Part shown: in pieces, positions 9,428-18,682 of the stretch
Position numbering within the stretch: the stretch's first letter is position 1
Layout: every line of letters starts with the position of its first letter
Assembly: GCA_017745075.1 (NCBI GenBank)
Contig: JAGIAD010000008.1
Coordinates: 180,433-244,432 of the forward strand
Length of the DNA stretch: 64,000 nt
Source: Sphingobacteriaceae bacterium
GTDB lineage: Bacteria; Bacteroidota; Bacteroidia; Sphingobacteriales; Sphingobacteriaceae
Reading direction: 5' to 3'
The notes under the pieces: model-generated
What the model saw: only the letters and a program-made list of their open reading frames with translations
Databases searched by the model: none
Told to the model about the DNA's origin: nothing
Position numbers and translations under genes: made by a program

Positions 9428-9435
9428 TAAATTTG
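9428..9435 (+). promoter_or_regulatory. Bacteroidetes-type -7 box upstream of the SGNH esterase gene
   Basis: TAAATTTG matches the TAnnTTTG consensus. A TTTG sits at 9411-9414, closer than the usual spacing, so only the -7 element is well supported. The gene starts 78 bp downstream. Confidence 0.45.
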
Positions 9436-9512
9436 TAGGAGCGGGTATATATTGATGTTGACAGGCAGAAAATGTACATTCGCTTTGTAATAACTAAATA
9501 ACAGATCAAAAT

Positions 9513-11498
9513 ATGAGCATCCCTAAGTTAATTTCCGTACCCCTTATTGCATTGTTTCTTTTTAGTTCGCAACTTGTACAGGGCAAAATTTTATTGCCAT
9601 CCGTATTTAGCGACAATATGGTTTTACAGCAAAAAACCAATGCGGCCATTTGGGGTAAGGCTACAGCAGGTAAAGCGGTTAAGATAACGGTTTCGTGGAA
9701 TAAAATTAATTATGGGGCCATTGCCGATGCCGGCGGAAACTGGAAAATTAAGGTGGCAACACCAGCTTATGGCGGGCCATATTCCATTACCATTTCAGAC
9801 GGGGAAATACTGGTGCTGAACAATGTTTTAATAGGCGATGTTTGGATTTGCTCAGGCCAATCTAATATGGAGATGCCTTTGGCAGGCTGGGGCAAAATCC
9901 TCAATAGCGAAAAAGAAATTGCAAATGCGAAGTTTCCGGAAATCCGTTTGTTACAGGCAGAGCATGTAACCAGTAATTTTCCGCTTAATGATGCTAAAGT
10001 GGCTAATGGCGGATGGCAGGAATGTAGTCCCAAATATATCGCTGAATTTTCTTCCACAGCCTATTTTTTTGCGCGAGAGGTATATGAAAAAACGAAAATT
10101 CCAATCGGCCTGATCCATACTTCTTGGGGAGGAACAATTGCTGAAGCCTGGACAAGTGCCGAAACGCTTAAAAAAATGGCCGATTTTTCGGCTGCAGTTG
10201 ATAAAGTCCAAAAATTAGCCACCAACCCTTCATCGGTTTCTTATGAAGAGAAATTGCAGAATTGGATTAAAATAACAAGCGAGAAAGATTCAGGATATCA
10301 ATCTGGCGAAGCGAAATGGGCTTCGACAGAAACTGCAGATTGGAAAAGCATGACTTTGCCAGCATTGTGGGAAAACGCCGGACTTACTAATTTGGATGGC
10401 ATTGTATGGTTTACAAAAAAGGTTAACATCCCCGAAAACTGGAAAACAAATGGAGTCAAACTTAATTTAGGTACGATTGATGATAATGATATCACCTTTG
10501 TGAATGGAGTGAAAGTAGGCGAAACGGTAGGCTATAATGTTGGCAGAACATACACTATACCCGCAAACCTGCTCAAAGCAGGTGAGAATACCATTACTGT
10601 AAGGGTTTTTGACAGCGGCGGAGGAGGTGGTCTATATGGCGATGCCAAAGAATTGAGCTTAACCAATAACACAATCGAGAAAATTTCTTTAGCTGGCGAT
10701 TGGAAATATAAAATAGGTTTGGATTTTAAAAATATTGAAGCTAAACCTTACGAGGAAAATGGCCCTAACAGGCCTACTGTTTTATACAATGCTATGATTC
10801 ACCCATATCAACAGTTTTCAATTAAAGGAGCTATCTGGTATCAGGGAGAAGCTAATGCCGATAGGGCCTACCAATACCGCGAGTTATTTCCGGCAATGAT
10901 TAAAGATTGGCGTCAGAAATGGGCACAGGGCGATTTCCCTTTCTATTTTGTACAATTGGCTAATTTTATGCAGGTCGATAATGAGCCAACAGAATCTGCC
11001 TGGGCAGAGCTTAGGGAGGCACAGCAAAAAACACTTGCTTTGCCAAATACAGGCATGGCCACCATTATTGATATTGGCGATGCAAAAGATATCCATCCTA
11101 AAAATAAACAGGAGGTAGGGAGAAGGCTGGCATTAATTGCCCTGGCTAAAACTTATGGTCTGAAAATAAACTATTCCGGCCCTGTTTATCAATCAAGTAA
11201 AATTGAAGGAAAACATATTCTACTAACGTTTGGCAATAGCCAAAATGGATTAAAAACGGCAGATGGCGGAGCGCTTACCGGTTTTGCCATCGCAGGGGCT
11301 GACAAGAAATTTTACTGGGCCAAAGCCAGCATCAAGGGTAACCAGATTATGGTAAGCAGCGATCAGGTGCCAAACCCGGTTGCTGTTCGTTACGCTTGGG
11401 GCAATAATCCGGCCTGTAACCTGGTGAGTAACGATGGTTTGCCGGCATCACCTTTTAGAACCGATACCTGGAAGGGGATTACTTTTGACAAAAAGTAA
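9513..11498 (+). CDS. Sialate O-acetylesterase-like SGNH esterase, secreted
   Basis: 661 residues with a Sec signal peptide ('LIALFLFSSQLVQG', cleavage near residue 24). The SGNH hydrolase domain is split. Block I is 'WICSGQSNMEMP' (Ser117 presumed nucleophile). A galactose-binding-like jelly roll is inserted at about residues 270-400. The later blocks are 'GAIWYQGEANADRAYQYRELFPAMIKDWR' and 'DIGDAKDIHPKNKQEVGRRLA', the last carrying the Asp-x-x-His pair. Family members remove O-acetyl groups from sialic acids or from plant xylan. Its neighbour is GH127, so plant or host glycan deacetylation is plausible. Confidence 0.9.
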   Translation: MSIPKLISVPLIALFLFSSQLVQGKILLPSVFSDNMVLQQKTNAAIWGKATAGKAVKITVSWNKINYGAIADAGGNWKIKVATPAYGGPYSITISDGEILVLNNVLIGDVWICSGQSNMEMPLAGWGKILNSEKEIANAKFPEIRLLQAEHVTSNFPLNDAKVANGGWQECSPKYIAEFSSTAYFFAREVYEKTKIPIGLIHTSWGGTIAEAWTSAETLKKMADFSAAVDKVQKLATNPSSVSYEEKLQNWIKITSEKDSGYQSGEAKWASTETADWKSMTLPALWENAGLTNLDGIVWFTKKVNIPENWKTNGVKLNLGTIDDNDITFVNGVKVGETVGYNVGRTYTIPANLLKAGENTITVRVFDSGGGGGLYGDAKELSLTNNTIEKISLAGDWKYKIGLDFKNIEAKPYEENGPNRPTVLYNAMIHPYQQFSIKGAIWYQGEANADRAYQYRELFPAMIKDWRQKWAQGDFPFYFVQLANFMQVDNEPTESAWAELREAQQKTLALPNTGMATIIDIGDAKDIHPKNKQEVGRRLALIALAKTYGLKINYSGPVYQSSKIEGKHILLTFGNSQNGLKTADGGALTGFAIAGADKKFYWAKASIKGNQIMVSSDQVPNPVAVRYAWGNNPACNLVSNDGLPASPFRTDTWKGITFDKK

Positions 11499-11522
11499 CA
11501 CTCCTGATAAGCCTTTCGCATA

Positions 11523-11568
11523 AACCCCAACAATTTATCATGTCTAAGTTGTTGGGGTTATTTTTTTA
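11523..11568 (+). terminator. Intrinsic terminator
   Basis: AACCCCAACAA (11523-11533) pairs perfectly with TTGTTGGGGTT (11549-11559), followed by ATTTTTTT. It ends the esterase transcript. Confidence 0.9.
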
Positions 11569-11679
11569 TATGGTTAATATCTCAAATCTTCAATTGCTTT
11601 TTTATTTTTACTAAATCGTTTTATCATTCGGACATATTTATTAGTTTTATAACTATAAGTACTAACCAATAATCCTTTT

Positions 11680-14190
11680 ATGAAGAAAATAGTAACCCTT
11701 TTACATTTCCTGCTTTCTGGTTTATCCATACCGTATATATGCGCTCAAAGTTTAAACGAGTTTAACAAAACACCTCTAAAACAAGAGGTTTACGTGCAGT
11801 TGCCCATTGGAAGCATAAAAGCCAGAGGATGGTTGTTAAAGCAGCTGGAGCAACAGCGAGACGGTGCAACCGGAATGGCTGAAGAATTATATCCGGAGAA
11901 AAATGATCTGGGTAAAAATACCGATTGGCTAGGCGGATCGGGTAGTAGCTGGGAGCGCGTACCCTATTATGTTAAAGGTTTGGTCGCATTGGCTTACACT
12001 TTAGATGATCCCACGCTAAAAGCGAAAGCGCAAAAATATATCGACTGGACTTTAAACAATCAACAGGCTAACGGATTATTTGGTCCACCGAAAATGAAAG
12101 ATTGGTGGCCCCGTATGCCCATGATGTATGCTTTGCAGAGCTATTATGAAGCTACAAATGATCAGAGGGTTATCCCGTTCCTCTCAAAATATTTTAAATA
12201 TGAACTCAATAACCTCGATGCAGACCCCTTAAGTGAGTGGGCTAAAGCCAGAGCAGGCGATAACATGGAAATTGCCATTTGGCTTTACAATAAAACCGGA
12301 GATCAGGATTTGTTAAAACTTGTAGAAAAGTTAAAACAACAGGCATATCCCTGGATTGATATTTATAGCAATAACGGATTTTACTTTTTCGGCGACGATT
12401 TCCAGCCAAAACATATGGTGAATGTGGCCCAGGCCTTAAAATTCCCGGTAGTTTACGCCCAGCTCCAGGATCTTCCATCTAATCTTGAAGCATTTACTAA
12501 AGGTATAACACATATTATGCGCGACCATGGCCAGCCGGAAGGCTTGGGTTCGGGAACCGAATTTCTGGCGGGTACGAGCAGTATACAAGGGGTTGAAACC
12601 TGTACGGTGGTAGAATGGATGCAGAGTTTAGAAACTGCAGCGAAAGTTATTCATGAGGCCAAAATTGGCGATCAGTTGGAAAAAGTAGCCTTTAATGCTC
12701 TACCTGCGCAATTTAGCCGCGATTTTAAAAATCACTCTTATTACACATTGCCCAATCAGGTGCAGAATATTCATAGCGAACATGGCTTTAATCAGGATTA
12801 TCCTACAGGTCTGATTTCCAGCCCATATTCAGGTTTTGGCTGCTGTCGTTATAATATGCACATGGGTTGGCCTTATTTCGTCAAAAATAGTGTAGTGGCT
12901 ACCCCCGAAAAAGGTTTGGCAATAATTACCTATGGCCCCATGGAGATAGAAACCATGGTAGCCGAAAACAAAAAAATAAAAATTACCGAAGAAACCAATT
13001 ATCCGTTTGAAGAGCAGATCAGACTAAAAGTCGGACTCGCTGCTCCTGCATCTTTTCCATTAATTTTAAGGATTCCGGCCTGGAGTGTCAAACCAAGCAT
13101 TAGGTTAAATGGAGTTGTTCTGAAAGGTGTAAAGGCTGGGGAAATGTTTAGCCTAACGCGCGAATGGAAAAACGAAGATCAATTGGAGCTTAATTTTCCG
13201 ATGGAAATTACTACCCAAACGCAGGTAAACAATTCTGTAAGTATAACACGTGGCCCTATTGTTTACGCACTGGAAATCAAAGCTACAGATAAGGTTACCA
13301 AAGAGCATCCGGTTGCGGGCTTTACAGATTACGAAACCCACCCGGAATCTTCTTGGAATTATGGCTTAATGATGGATAAAGGTAGTTTGGGCAATGCCAG
13401 CGTGTTAAAGTCTAAAATGACGGAAAATCCTTTCATTGCTGCAACTGCACCTGTTAAAATAAAGGTTCAGGCAAAAAAGATTCCATCATGGGGCTTAGAT
13501 TACCGTAAAGTGTCTGCTTTTGACGTGCCCTTTAGCCCGGTTGCATCGGCTGAAAAAAAGGAAGAAATTATCCTGGTACCATACGGATCTGAAAATATTC
13601 GCCTAAGCTGTTTTCCTGTAATCGGCGAGCCAAAAAAAATAAATAAAAATTTTGTCGAAAATTTTGATCATGGAATGGCCACGAATTGGGTCTTTTATGG
13701 TGGTGGCTGGTTTTGGAAAGATGGAGAGATGAACGTTTCCTCAAATCCAGGCTCAGGTGGTTATGGCATAAACGGATCCAAATATGTGGCTAATGGAACA
13801 TACTTCAAGGATTTTGTTTATCAGGCAGATGTTAAAATCAATACCACTGGCGATGCTGGTTTAATGTTCAGGGTATCTAATCCCGCTATTGGCGCTGATG
13901 CTTACCAGGGGTATTACGTTGGCTTAGATCACGGCAGGGGATCGGTATTATTTGGAAAAGCTGACGGGCAGAAATGGACGGTGATCAGTTCAGAAAAATA
14001 CCCTGTTGAAATGAACAAAGTGTATAACATCAAAATAGTAGCGAAGGGAGACAAATTTGATGTTTTTATCAATGGGTCTGCTAAATCTTCGCTTTCGGCA
14101 ACCGATGCGCAATACCCGTCGGGCAGCATCGGATTAAGAACATATAAAGCATTGGCGAGTTTCGATTCGGTAAAAATTAACACCTTTTAA
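11680..14190 (+). CDS. GH127 family beta-L-arabinofuranosidase (DUF1680) with C-terminal beta-sandwich
   Basis: 836 residues with a signal peptide. The GH127 (alpha/alpha)6 barrel carries the zinc-thiolate site: 'ETC' (E306, C308) and 'GCCRYN' (C388, C389), the four positions equivalent to Glu-Cys-Cys-Cys in characterised members, one Cys being the nucleophile. After a beta-sandwich, residues of about 655-835 form an extra concanavalin-like domain ('FVENFDHGMATNWVFYGG ... GSIGLRTYKALASFDSVKI') as in DUF1080 modules. Predicted to cleave terminal beta-L-arabinofuranose; the exact linkage is unknown. Confidence 0.88.
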   Translation: MKKIVTLLHFLLSGLSIPYICAQSLNEFNKTPLKQEVYVQLPIGSIKARGWLLKQLEQQRDGATGMAEELYPEKNDLGKNTDWLGGSGSSWERVPYYVKGLVALAYTLDDPTLKAKAQKYIDWTLNNQQANGLFGPPKMKDWWPRMPMMYALQSYYEATNDQRVIPFLSKYFKYELNNLDADPLSEWAKARAGDNMEIAIWLYNKTGDQDLLKLVEKLKQQAYPWIDIYSNNGFYFFGDDFQPKHMVNVAQALKFPVVYAQLQDLPSNLEAFTKGITHIMRDHGQPEGLGSGTEFLAGTSSIQGVETCTVVEWMQSLETAAKVIHEAKIGDQLEKVAFNALPAQFSRDFKNHSYYTLPNQVQNIHSEHGFNQDYPTGLISSPYSGFGCCRYNMHMGWPYFVKNSVVATPEKGLAIITYGPMEIETMVAENKKIKITEETNYPFEEQIRLKVGLAAPASFPLILRIPAWSVKPSIRLNGVVLKGVKAGEMFSLTREWKNEDQLELNFPMEITTQTQVNNSVSITRGPIVYALEIKATDKVTKEHPVAGFTDYETHPESSWNYGLMMDKGSLGNASVLKSKMTENPFIAATAPVKIKVQAKKIPSWGLDYRKVSAFDVPFSPVASAEKKEEIILVPYGSENIRLSCFPVIGEPKKINKNFVENFDHGMATNWVFYGGGWFWKDGEMNVSSNPGSGGYGINGSKYVANGTYFKDFVYQADVKINTTGDAGLMFRVSNPAIGADAYQGYYVGLDHGRGSVLFGKADGQKWTVISSEKYPVEMNKVYNIKIVAKGDKFDVFINGSAKSSLSATDAQYPSGSIGLRTYKALASFDSVKINTF

Positions 14191-14264
14191 CACCAGCTAT
14201 GGGCGCTGTGAAACTTTACGGCAAGAAATTTGTTTAGGTATGATCAACAAATAAAATTAAGATT

Positions 14265-15128
14265 ATGAAATTATACAGATCAATTCCTATAATGCTCTTT
14301 GCCCTTACTCTTATTGCTGGTTGTGTAAGCAATAAGAAATATGCAGAACTTCAGGATACCTATGCAAAATTGAGAGAAAGGAATCAGGAGCTAAGTAATA
14401 AATACCAGGACAGCCAACGCGAGCTTAGCGGCAGCACCAGCAGGGTAAAAAGTTTAGAAGAGCAGATTGCCTCTGAAAGAGCCAATGTTACCGCATTGCA
14501 GGATGCATTAAACAAATGTTTAAACTCCAGCAGCCAGGGAAATGTTAATATTTCAAAACTGGTTGATGAGATTAACAGTTCAAATAAGTACATCAAACAG
14601 CTGGTTAATGCGAAAAACAAAAGCGACTCGCTTAATATGGTGTTAACCAATAACCTAACCAGGTCATTAAGTAGAGAGGAGCTTGGTGATGTTGATGTAC
14701 AAGTGCTTAAAGGTGTGGTTTACATCTCTTTGGCTGATAACATGTTGTATAAATCTGGTAGCTACGAAGTTTCTGATAAAGCCGGAGCAACATTGAGCAA
14801 AATTGCTAAAATCATTAAAGATTACGATACTTACGATGTACTGATTGAAGGTAATACCGATAATGTGCCTATTAATCAAACTAATATCCGGAACAACTGG
14901 GATTTAAGCGCCTTGAGGGCTTCATCAGTAGTTCAGGTGTTGCAGAACAAGTATGCTGTCGATCCTAAGCGGTTAACAGCAGGCGGACGAGGGGAGTATA
15001 ATCCAATTGCTGATAATACAACTGTAGCCGGAAAAGCTAAAAACAGGCGTACACAAATTATAATTACTCCTAAGTTAGATCAGTTTATGGATCTCATCGG
15101 AAAAGCACCTGAGCAATCCCAAAAATAA
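14265..15128 (+). CDS. OmpA family lipoprotein with coiled coil
   Basis: 287 residues. Lipobox IAGC (Cys20). A coiled coil runs over about residues 26-130 ('KYAELQDTYAKLRERNQELSN...'). The OmpA-like domain covers about 150-280 ('DVLIEGNTDNVPI ... NWDLSALRASSVVQVLQ ... GRGEYNPIADN ... KNRRTQIIITP'). The layout resembles flagellar-motor-like or envelope-spanning OmpA lipoproteins that reach from the outer membrane to peptidoglycan. Unlike the first OmpA gene of the window it has a coiled-coil rather than a Pro/Ala linker. Confidence 0.9.
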   Translation: MKLYRSIPIMLFALTLIAGCVSNKKYAELQDTYAKLRERNQELSNKYQDSQRELSGSTSRVKSLEEQIASERANVTALQDALNKCLNSSSQGNVNISKLVDEINSSNKYIKQLVNAKNKSDSLNMVLTNNLTRSLSREELGDVDVQVLKGVVYISLADNMLYKSGSYEVSDKAGATLSKIAKIIKDYDTYDVLIEGNTDNVPINQTNIRNNWDLSALRASSVVQVLQNKYAVDPKRLTAGGRGEYNPIADNTTVAGKAKNRRTQIIITPKLDQFMDLIGKAPEQSQK

Positions 15129-15154
15129 AAGCATAATTACAATAAAATAAATAA

Positions 15155-15187
15155 GAAGGGTGGAATTAATTTTCCATCCTTTTTTTA
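15155..15187 (+). terminator. Intrinsic terminator after the OmpA-type gene
   Basis: AAGGGTGGAA pairs with TTCCATCCTT (one G-T pair), with a T-rich tail, 27 bp after the stop codon. Confidence 0.85.
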
Positions 15188-15313
15188 TGGAAGCAAGATA
15201 CTTTCTACATGCATGTTCCAATCTTAAGAATGTGCCATTATCTCCCTGTATGAAAAATGTATAAGAAGTTAGCAGAGGCGCCAGTTATACTTCAATTCGA
15301 ATTTCTTATTTGG

Positions 15314-15513
15314 TTAAGAAATGCCAAGTGATTTTTTTCGTTGACTGAGATAAGCCGTTATCTGATTTAGAGTGATACATCTTGTAGCTCTTACTGCTGA
15401 TTTTAAAACTTCAGACTTACACCCAGCCGGTTAGCCCAGTAATTCCGGTCTGTTTCTTCTGACAACAGGATGATTTCTTCTTTAATGCTCGGGGTTTGAT
15501 TGAGATTTTTCAT
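15314..15513 (-). pseudogene. Frameshifted DUF3606-like small protein gene
   Basis: Starting at the ATG at 15513, the frame reads MKNLNQTPSIKEEIILL..., then 'ETDRNYWANRLGVS', and stops at about 15403 after 'LKF'. Two bases on, another frame continues coherently with 'SEVLKSAVRATRCITLNQITAYLSQRKK' and a stop at 15314-15316. Joined, it resembles DUF3606 proteins (short, 'YWxxxLGVSxxxLKxAV...V..YL'). A net 2-nt insertion near 15415 would explain it. It could be a sequencing error or true decay. Confidence 0.55.
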
Positions 15514-15805
15514 AATTGGGATGATTAATTCATTAATAACACGCACAAGCTCGATTGGCCTTATAAAAATAGATTTTTTTATCTGAAATAACAAGCTGTA
15601 AAACAGTTGTTTAAAAATAAAATATAATATTTATTTACGATGAAGTAATGTCAAAATCGCTTGTTTTTGTCTGTTAATTCGTTTTAGTAACGATAAAAGA
15701 TTGAGGTAATATTTTATAATTGTTCAAAAAAAATGTTATATGTATTTTTAATTATACATTAATTAACTATAATTGCTTATTATTTATGAAAAACAATATT
15801 CTGTA

Positions 15806-16021
15806 ATGGGCGATAAGAGGAAGGGAGAAGTTACTCAGATTGATTTTGAATCTGGACATGGAATCATTATTGACGAAAATGACCAGGATATTCACTTTCA
15901 ATTAGATAATGTATCTAAACTAATCAGTATAAATTCGAAAGTAATTTTTGAAATAGAGTTAAACAAACACGGTTTGGTTGCGGTTAATGTTCAATTGGAA
16001 ATGGAAGAAATAAAAGTTTAA
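15806..16021 (+). CDS. Cold-shock-like OB-fold protein
   Basis: 71 residues from the ATG at 15806; an upstream start at 15773 is less likely because it adds an AT-rich leader. 'KGEVTQIDFESGHGIIIDENDQDIHFQLDNVSKLISINSKVIFEIE' follows the beta-barrel pattern of the CspA family. The aromatic RNP1 and RNP2 motifs are degenerate (GHGIII, DIHFQL), so nucleic-acid binding may be altered. Confidence 0.65.
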   Translation: MGDKRKGEVTQIDFESGHGIIIDENDQDIHFQLDNVSKLISINSKVIFEIELNKHGLVAVNVQLEMEEIKV

Positions 16022-16050
16022 TACCACAAATGCAGAGCAAACGAATATGA

Positions 16051-17925
16051 TTAATCTTTTGATGTGGGTAAACTGAAATAAAAAGTAGATCCCTCGCCGA
16101 ATTTGCTTTCTGCCCATATTTTTCCCCGATGTCTTTCAATGATCTCGGCACAAATGTACAGGCCAACTCCGAATCCTGCAATTGTTTTAGTATCAGGACT
16201 TTCTACGCGGTAAAAACGTTCAAAAAGCTTGGGTATATCATTCTCCTTAATGCCGATACCTTCATCTTCTACGCTTACAACTACGTAACCTTCCTTCATT
16301 TCACACTTTATGGCAATTAAAGAGTGTTTTTTTGAGTACTTTGCTGCATTTCCGATCAGGTTATTGATTACATTGCCGATTTTATCCATATCGGCATTTA
16401 CCATCATTTCTTTCGAACTGATGACCTGGATGAAATGGCTGGTTAAAACAATCCTGTTTTCTTCGGCTACGGTATTAATTAAATCAACAAGGTTAAAATT
16501 TGTTTTGTTCAGTGAAATTTTACCCGATTCAAATAACGATACATTTAAAAAGCCATCAATCATTAACGACATTCTTTTTAATTGTACATTGATCTTATCA
16601 AGTATCTGGATCGTAAAGTCGTTATCTGTTTCTTTAAATTTACGTTGTAAGAGTTGTACATAAGCACTTAAGGATGTTAATGGCGTTTTAAGCTCATGAC
16701 TCACCATACCGATAAAATCATTTTTTCTGATTTCATCCTGTTTATGCTCTGTAATATCCAAAACGGCCCCGGCAATATAAATGGCTTTTCCTTGTTCGTT
16801 ATAATAGGCTTTCCCGGCTGTTCTTAACCATTTGCTTTTAGCGCTTATGCCATTCAGATTAATTTGGTATTCGATATTGAAGGCATTCCGGTGGTGTAAT
16901 GCACGCCTGATACCACTGGTTAGGTGTTTGATATATTGCTCGCTTACGAGCGCTTTGGCTTCTTCTATGCCCAATCTATTGTTTTCCAGTTCATAAATCT
17001 GTTGTGATCTTTCCGATAAAAGTACCTGTTTGCTTTCCAGATCGATATTCCAGGAGCCCATTTCTGATGCATCCATAGCTATTTTTAGAATATCTTTAGC
17101 TTTAAGAAGCTCTTTTTTAAAGTTTACCTGCTCCGTAATATCTTTAATGATCACTAAAATCCTGGTGACTTCATTTTTATCATTTTTTAAAGGCTCATAA
17201 AAAGCCATAAAATAACCATCTGCAACAGGTGTTGTGATTTTTAATTCATTAACTGTTAATGGTTGTCCATTCCTGAAAATATCTTTTACGCGGTCTACAA
17301 GTGCCTGTTGATTTTCGAGTTCTGGTCGTGCTTCTTCCTGCGGAATCCCGATTACTTCTTTCCTGGTTTTGGCCCAAAGTTTTAATATGTTATCGTTTGC
17401 ATATTCTGTAATAAGCTCCGGGCCTTTTAACACACACATACCCAAAGGAGCCTGTTCAAAAAAGCCTCTAAAACGCGCTTCACTTTCCGAAAGTTCGAAT
17501 AAAATATGCTCAAGGTCATTTTCATCCAGGGGAATTTCTCTTAGCGAACAGATTATATATTCAACCGGCTTATCGCTTTGTAATACGGGTGAAAATTCCA
17601 ATTCCCACTTTACATTTGGCGAGTTAGAATACACAGGATGAATGGCCAGCACGTCTTTTGTTTTATGTTCGCTTACCTGCTGGACGGTTTTAATCAGAAG
17701 TGCCTTTTCTGCATTAGTTAAAAGATTTGGGATAATGTTAATATCGTAGAATTTTAATCCACCTCCAACACGCTCTATTAAAGCCTGGTATGCATCGTTA
17801 TATTCTACAACCACTAATACCGGTTTTAATTTAAAAATAATAACAGGGCTCTTAGAATGTTTTAACAGTGCTTTTAAGAATGGAGAGGCTAAATCTATCA
17901 TAAATTTAAGTTGACACTTTCTCAA
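16051..17925 (-). CDS. PAS domain sensor histidine kinase
   Basis: 624 residues with no clear membrane segment, so probably cytoplasmic. Two to three PAS domains lie over about residues 1-375 ('SEARFRGFFEQAPLGMCVLKGPELITEYAND', 'GSWNIDLESKQVLLSERS', and PAC motifs 'IKDITEQ', 'AVLDITEHKQ'). HisKA is near residue 410 ('IGMVSHELKTPLTSL', with the phospho-His). HATPase_c covers about 500-620 ('NLIGNAAKYS', 'VEDEGIGI', 'GFGVGLYICAEII'). No response regulator gene adjoins it, so it is an orphan kinase here. Confidence 0.95.
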   Translation of the reverse strand: MRKCQLKFMIDLASPFLKALLKHSKSPVIIFKLKPVLVVVEYNDAYQALIERVGGGLKFYDINIIPNLLTNAEKALLIKTVQQVSEHKTKDVLAIHPVYSNSPNVKWELEFSPVLQSDKPVEYIICSLREIPLDENDLEHILFELSESEARFRGFFEQAPLGMCVLKGPELITEYANDNILKLWAKTRKEVIGIPQEEARPELENQQALVDRVKDIFRNGQPLTVNELKITTPVADGYFMAFYEPLKNDKNEVTRILVIIKDITEQVNFKKELLKAKDILKIAMDASEMGSWNIDLESKQVLLSERSQQIYELENNRLGIEEAKALVSEQYIKHLTSGIRRALHHRNAFNIEYQINLNGISAKSKWLRTAGKAYYNEQGKAIYIAGAVLDITEHKQDEIRKNDFIGMVSHELKTPLTSLSAYVQLLQRKFKETDNDFTIQILDKINVQLKRMSLMIDGFLNVSLFESGKISLNKTNFNLVDLINTVAEENRIVLTSHFIQVISSKEMMVNADMDKIGNVINNLIGNAAKYSKKHSLIAIKCEMKEGYVVVSVEDEGIGIKENDIPKLFERFYRVESPDTKTIAGFGVGLYICAEIIERHRGKIWAESKFGEGSTFYFSLPTSKD

Positions 17926-18525
17926 ATATAATCGTTAAGCAGTTAATCACCAACCAATTTGTGCGGATATTATAATATTTATCATACAAATTGGTATAAA
18001 TTATAAGTGACCTGTGTTTTCATCTGTTTTATGCTTTGTTTTTTTAATGTTGTGCGGCATTCTAAAGTTCTTTTCTTAAGTACTACAATTAAATGGAAGC
18101 CATAAAACTTTCTGATAACCTTTCGTTCCCTTTTACTGGAACTACAAGGTTGCAGATCAGGTTTTATTTAAAAATTATTGCATGCCTATACTTTGCAATC
18201 CTGAAAACATCAGGAAATATCAAGATCGAAAATATTTCTAGTGTCGGGATGTTATGTGATTATTAAAAAAATGTAAATTTTAAAGTGTAAAATGGATGAC
18301 TTAAGCGTAAAGTAGGTGTTTATTTAATTATTATGACTTATTTGTAATACATTATTGAATTGTTTTATGTTTAAAATTCTGTATTTTTTGGCATAAAAAA
18401 TGTTTTTGTGATTTTTTTTAAAAAATTATTTGTTTGATAATCAGTATTTTGTGAGCTATTTGTGAGTTAATGATTTGATTTATGCGATTTAACATTTCTC
18501 ACTTATATTTTTTTAAAAATTTATA
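17926..18525. other. AT-rich intergenic region left of the prophage
   Basis: 600 bp between the kinase gene and the predicted small RNA. The only ORF of note is 18093-18266 (+, 57 codons, 'MEAIKLSDNLSFPF...'), which has no recognisable features and no clear ribosome-binding site. I do not call it a gene. Confidence 0.4.
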
Positions 18526-18533
18526 TATATTTG
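18526..18533 (+). promoter_or_regulatory. -7 box of the predicted small RNA promoter
   Basis: TATATTTG fits the Bacteroidetes TAnnTTTG consensus exactly. No good TTTG -33 element is seen about 20 bp upstream, where the DNA is mainly A/T. Transcription would start at about 18538, just before the first hairpin. Confidence 0.55.
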
Positions 18534-18537
18534 TTCT

Positions 18538-18603
18538 TACCCTTTCGAGGGTATGTTTTTCATAGGTAGATGTAGGGTCAGAACAATGTTCTGGCCCTTT
18601 TTT
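18538..18603 (+). ncRNA. Predicted host small RNA of about 66 nt whose 3' hairpin is the prophage attachment site
   Basis: After a TATATTTG box come two hairpins: ACCCT-TTCG-AGGGT at 18539-18552, then a 10-bp stem (GGGTCAGAAC at 18575-18584 with GTTCTGGCCC at 18588-18597, one G-T pair, AAT loop) followed by TTTTTT, a textbook terminator. No ORF fits. The prophage attL core covers the 3' half of the terminator, so integration keeps the RNA intact. I do not recognise the RNA family. Confidence 0.55.
18582..18603 (+). repeat. attL core of the prophage
   Basis: A 22-bp sequence beginning AACAATGTTCTGG and ending in six T is repeated exactly at 59520-59541. It contains the 3' arm and T run of the small RNA terminator. 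The integrase gene begins directly to its right. Together these define the integration boundaries of a roughly 41-kb element. Confidence 0.9.
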
Positions 18604-18682
18604 GTCTGGGAATGATTTAAATCATCATCCGCTTTTAGATGGACACATTCCAGACACAAAAATTTTATTAGCAATTAAAAGA

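Noticed and set aside
18093..18266. 57-codon ORF in the left intergenic region
   Set aside because: No ribosome-binding site, no recognisable domain and ordinary AT-rich sequence.
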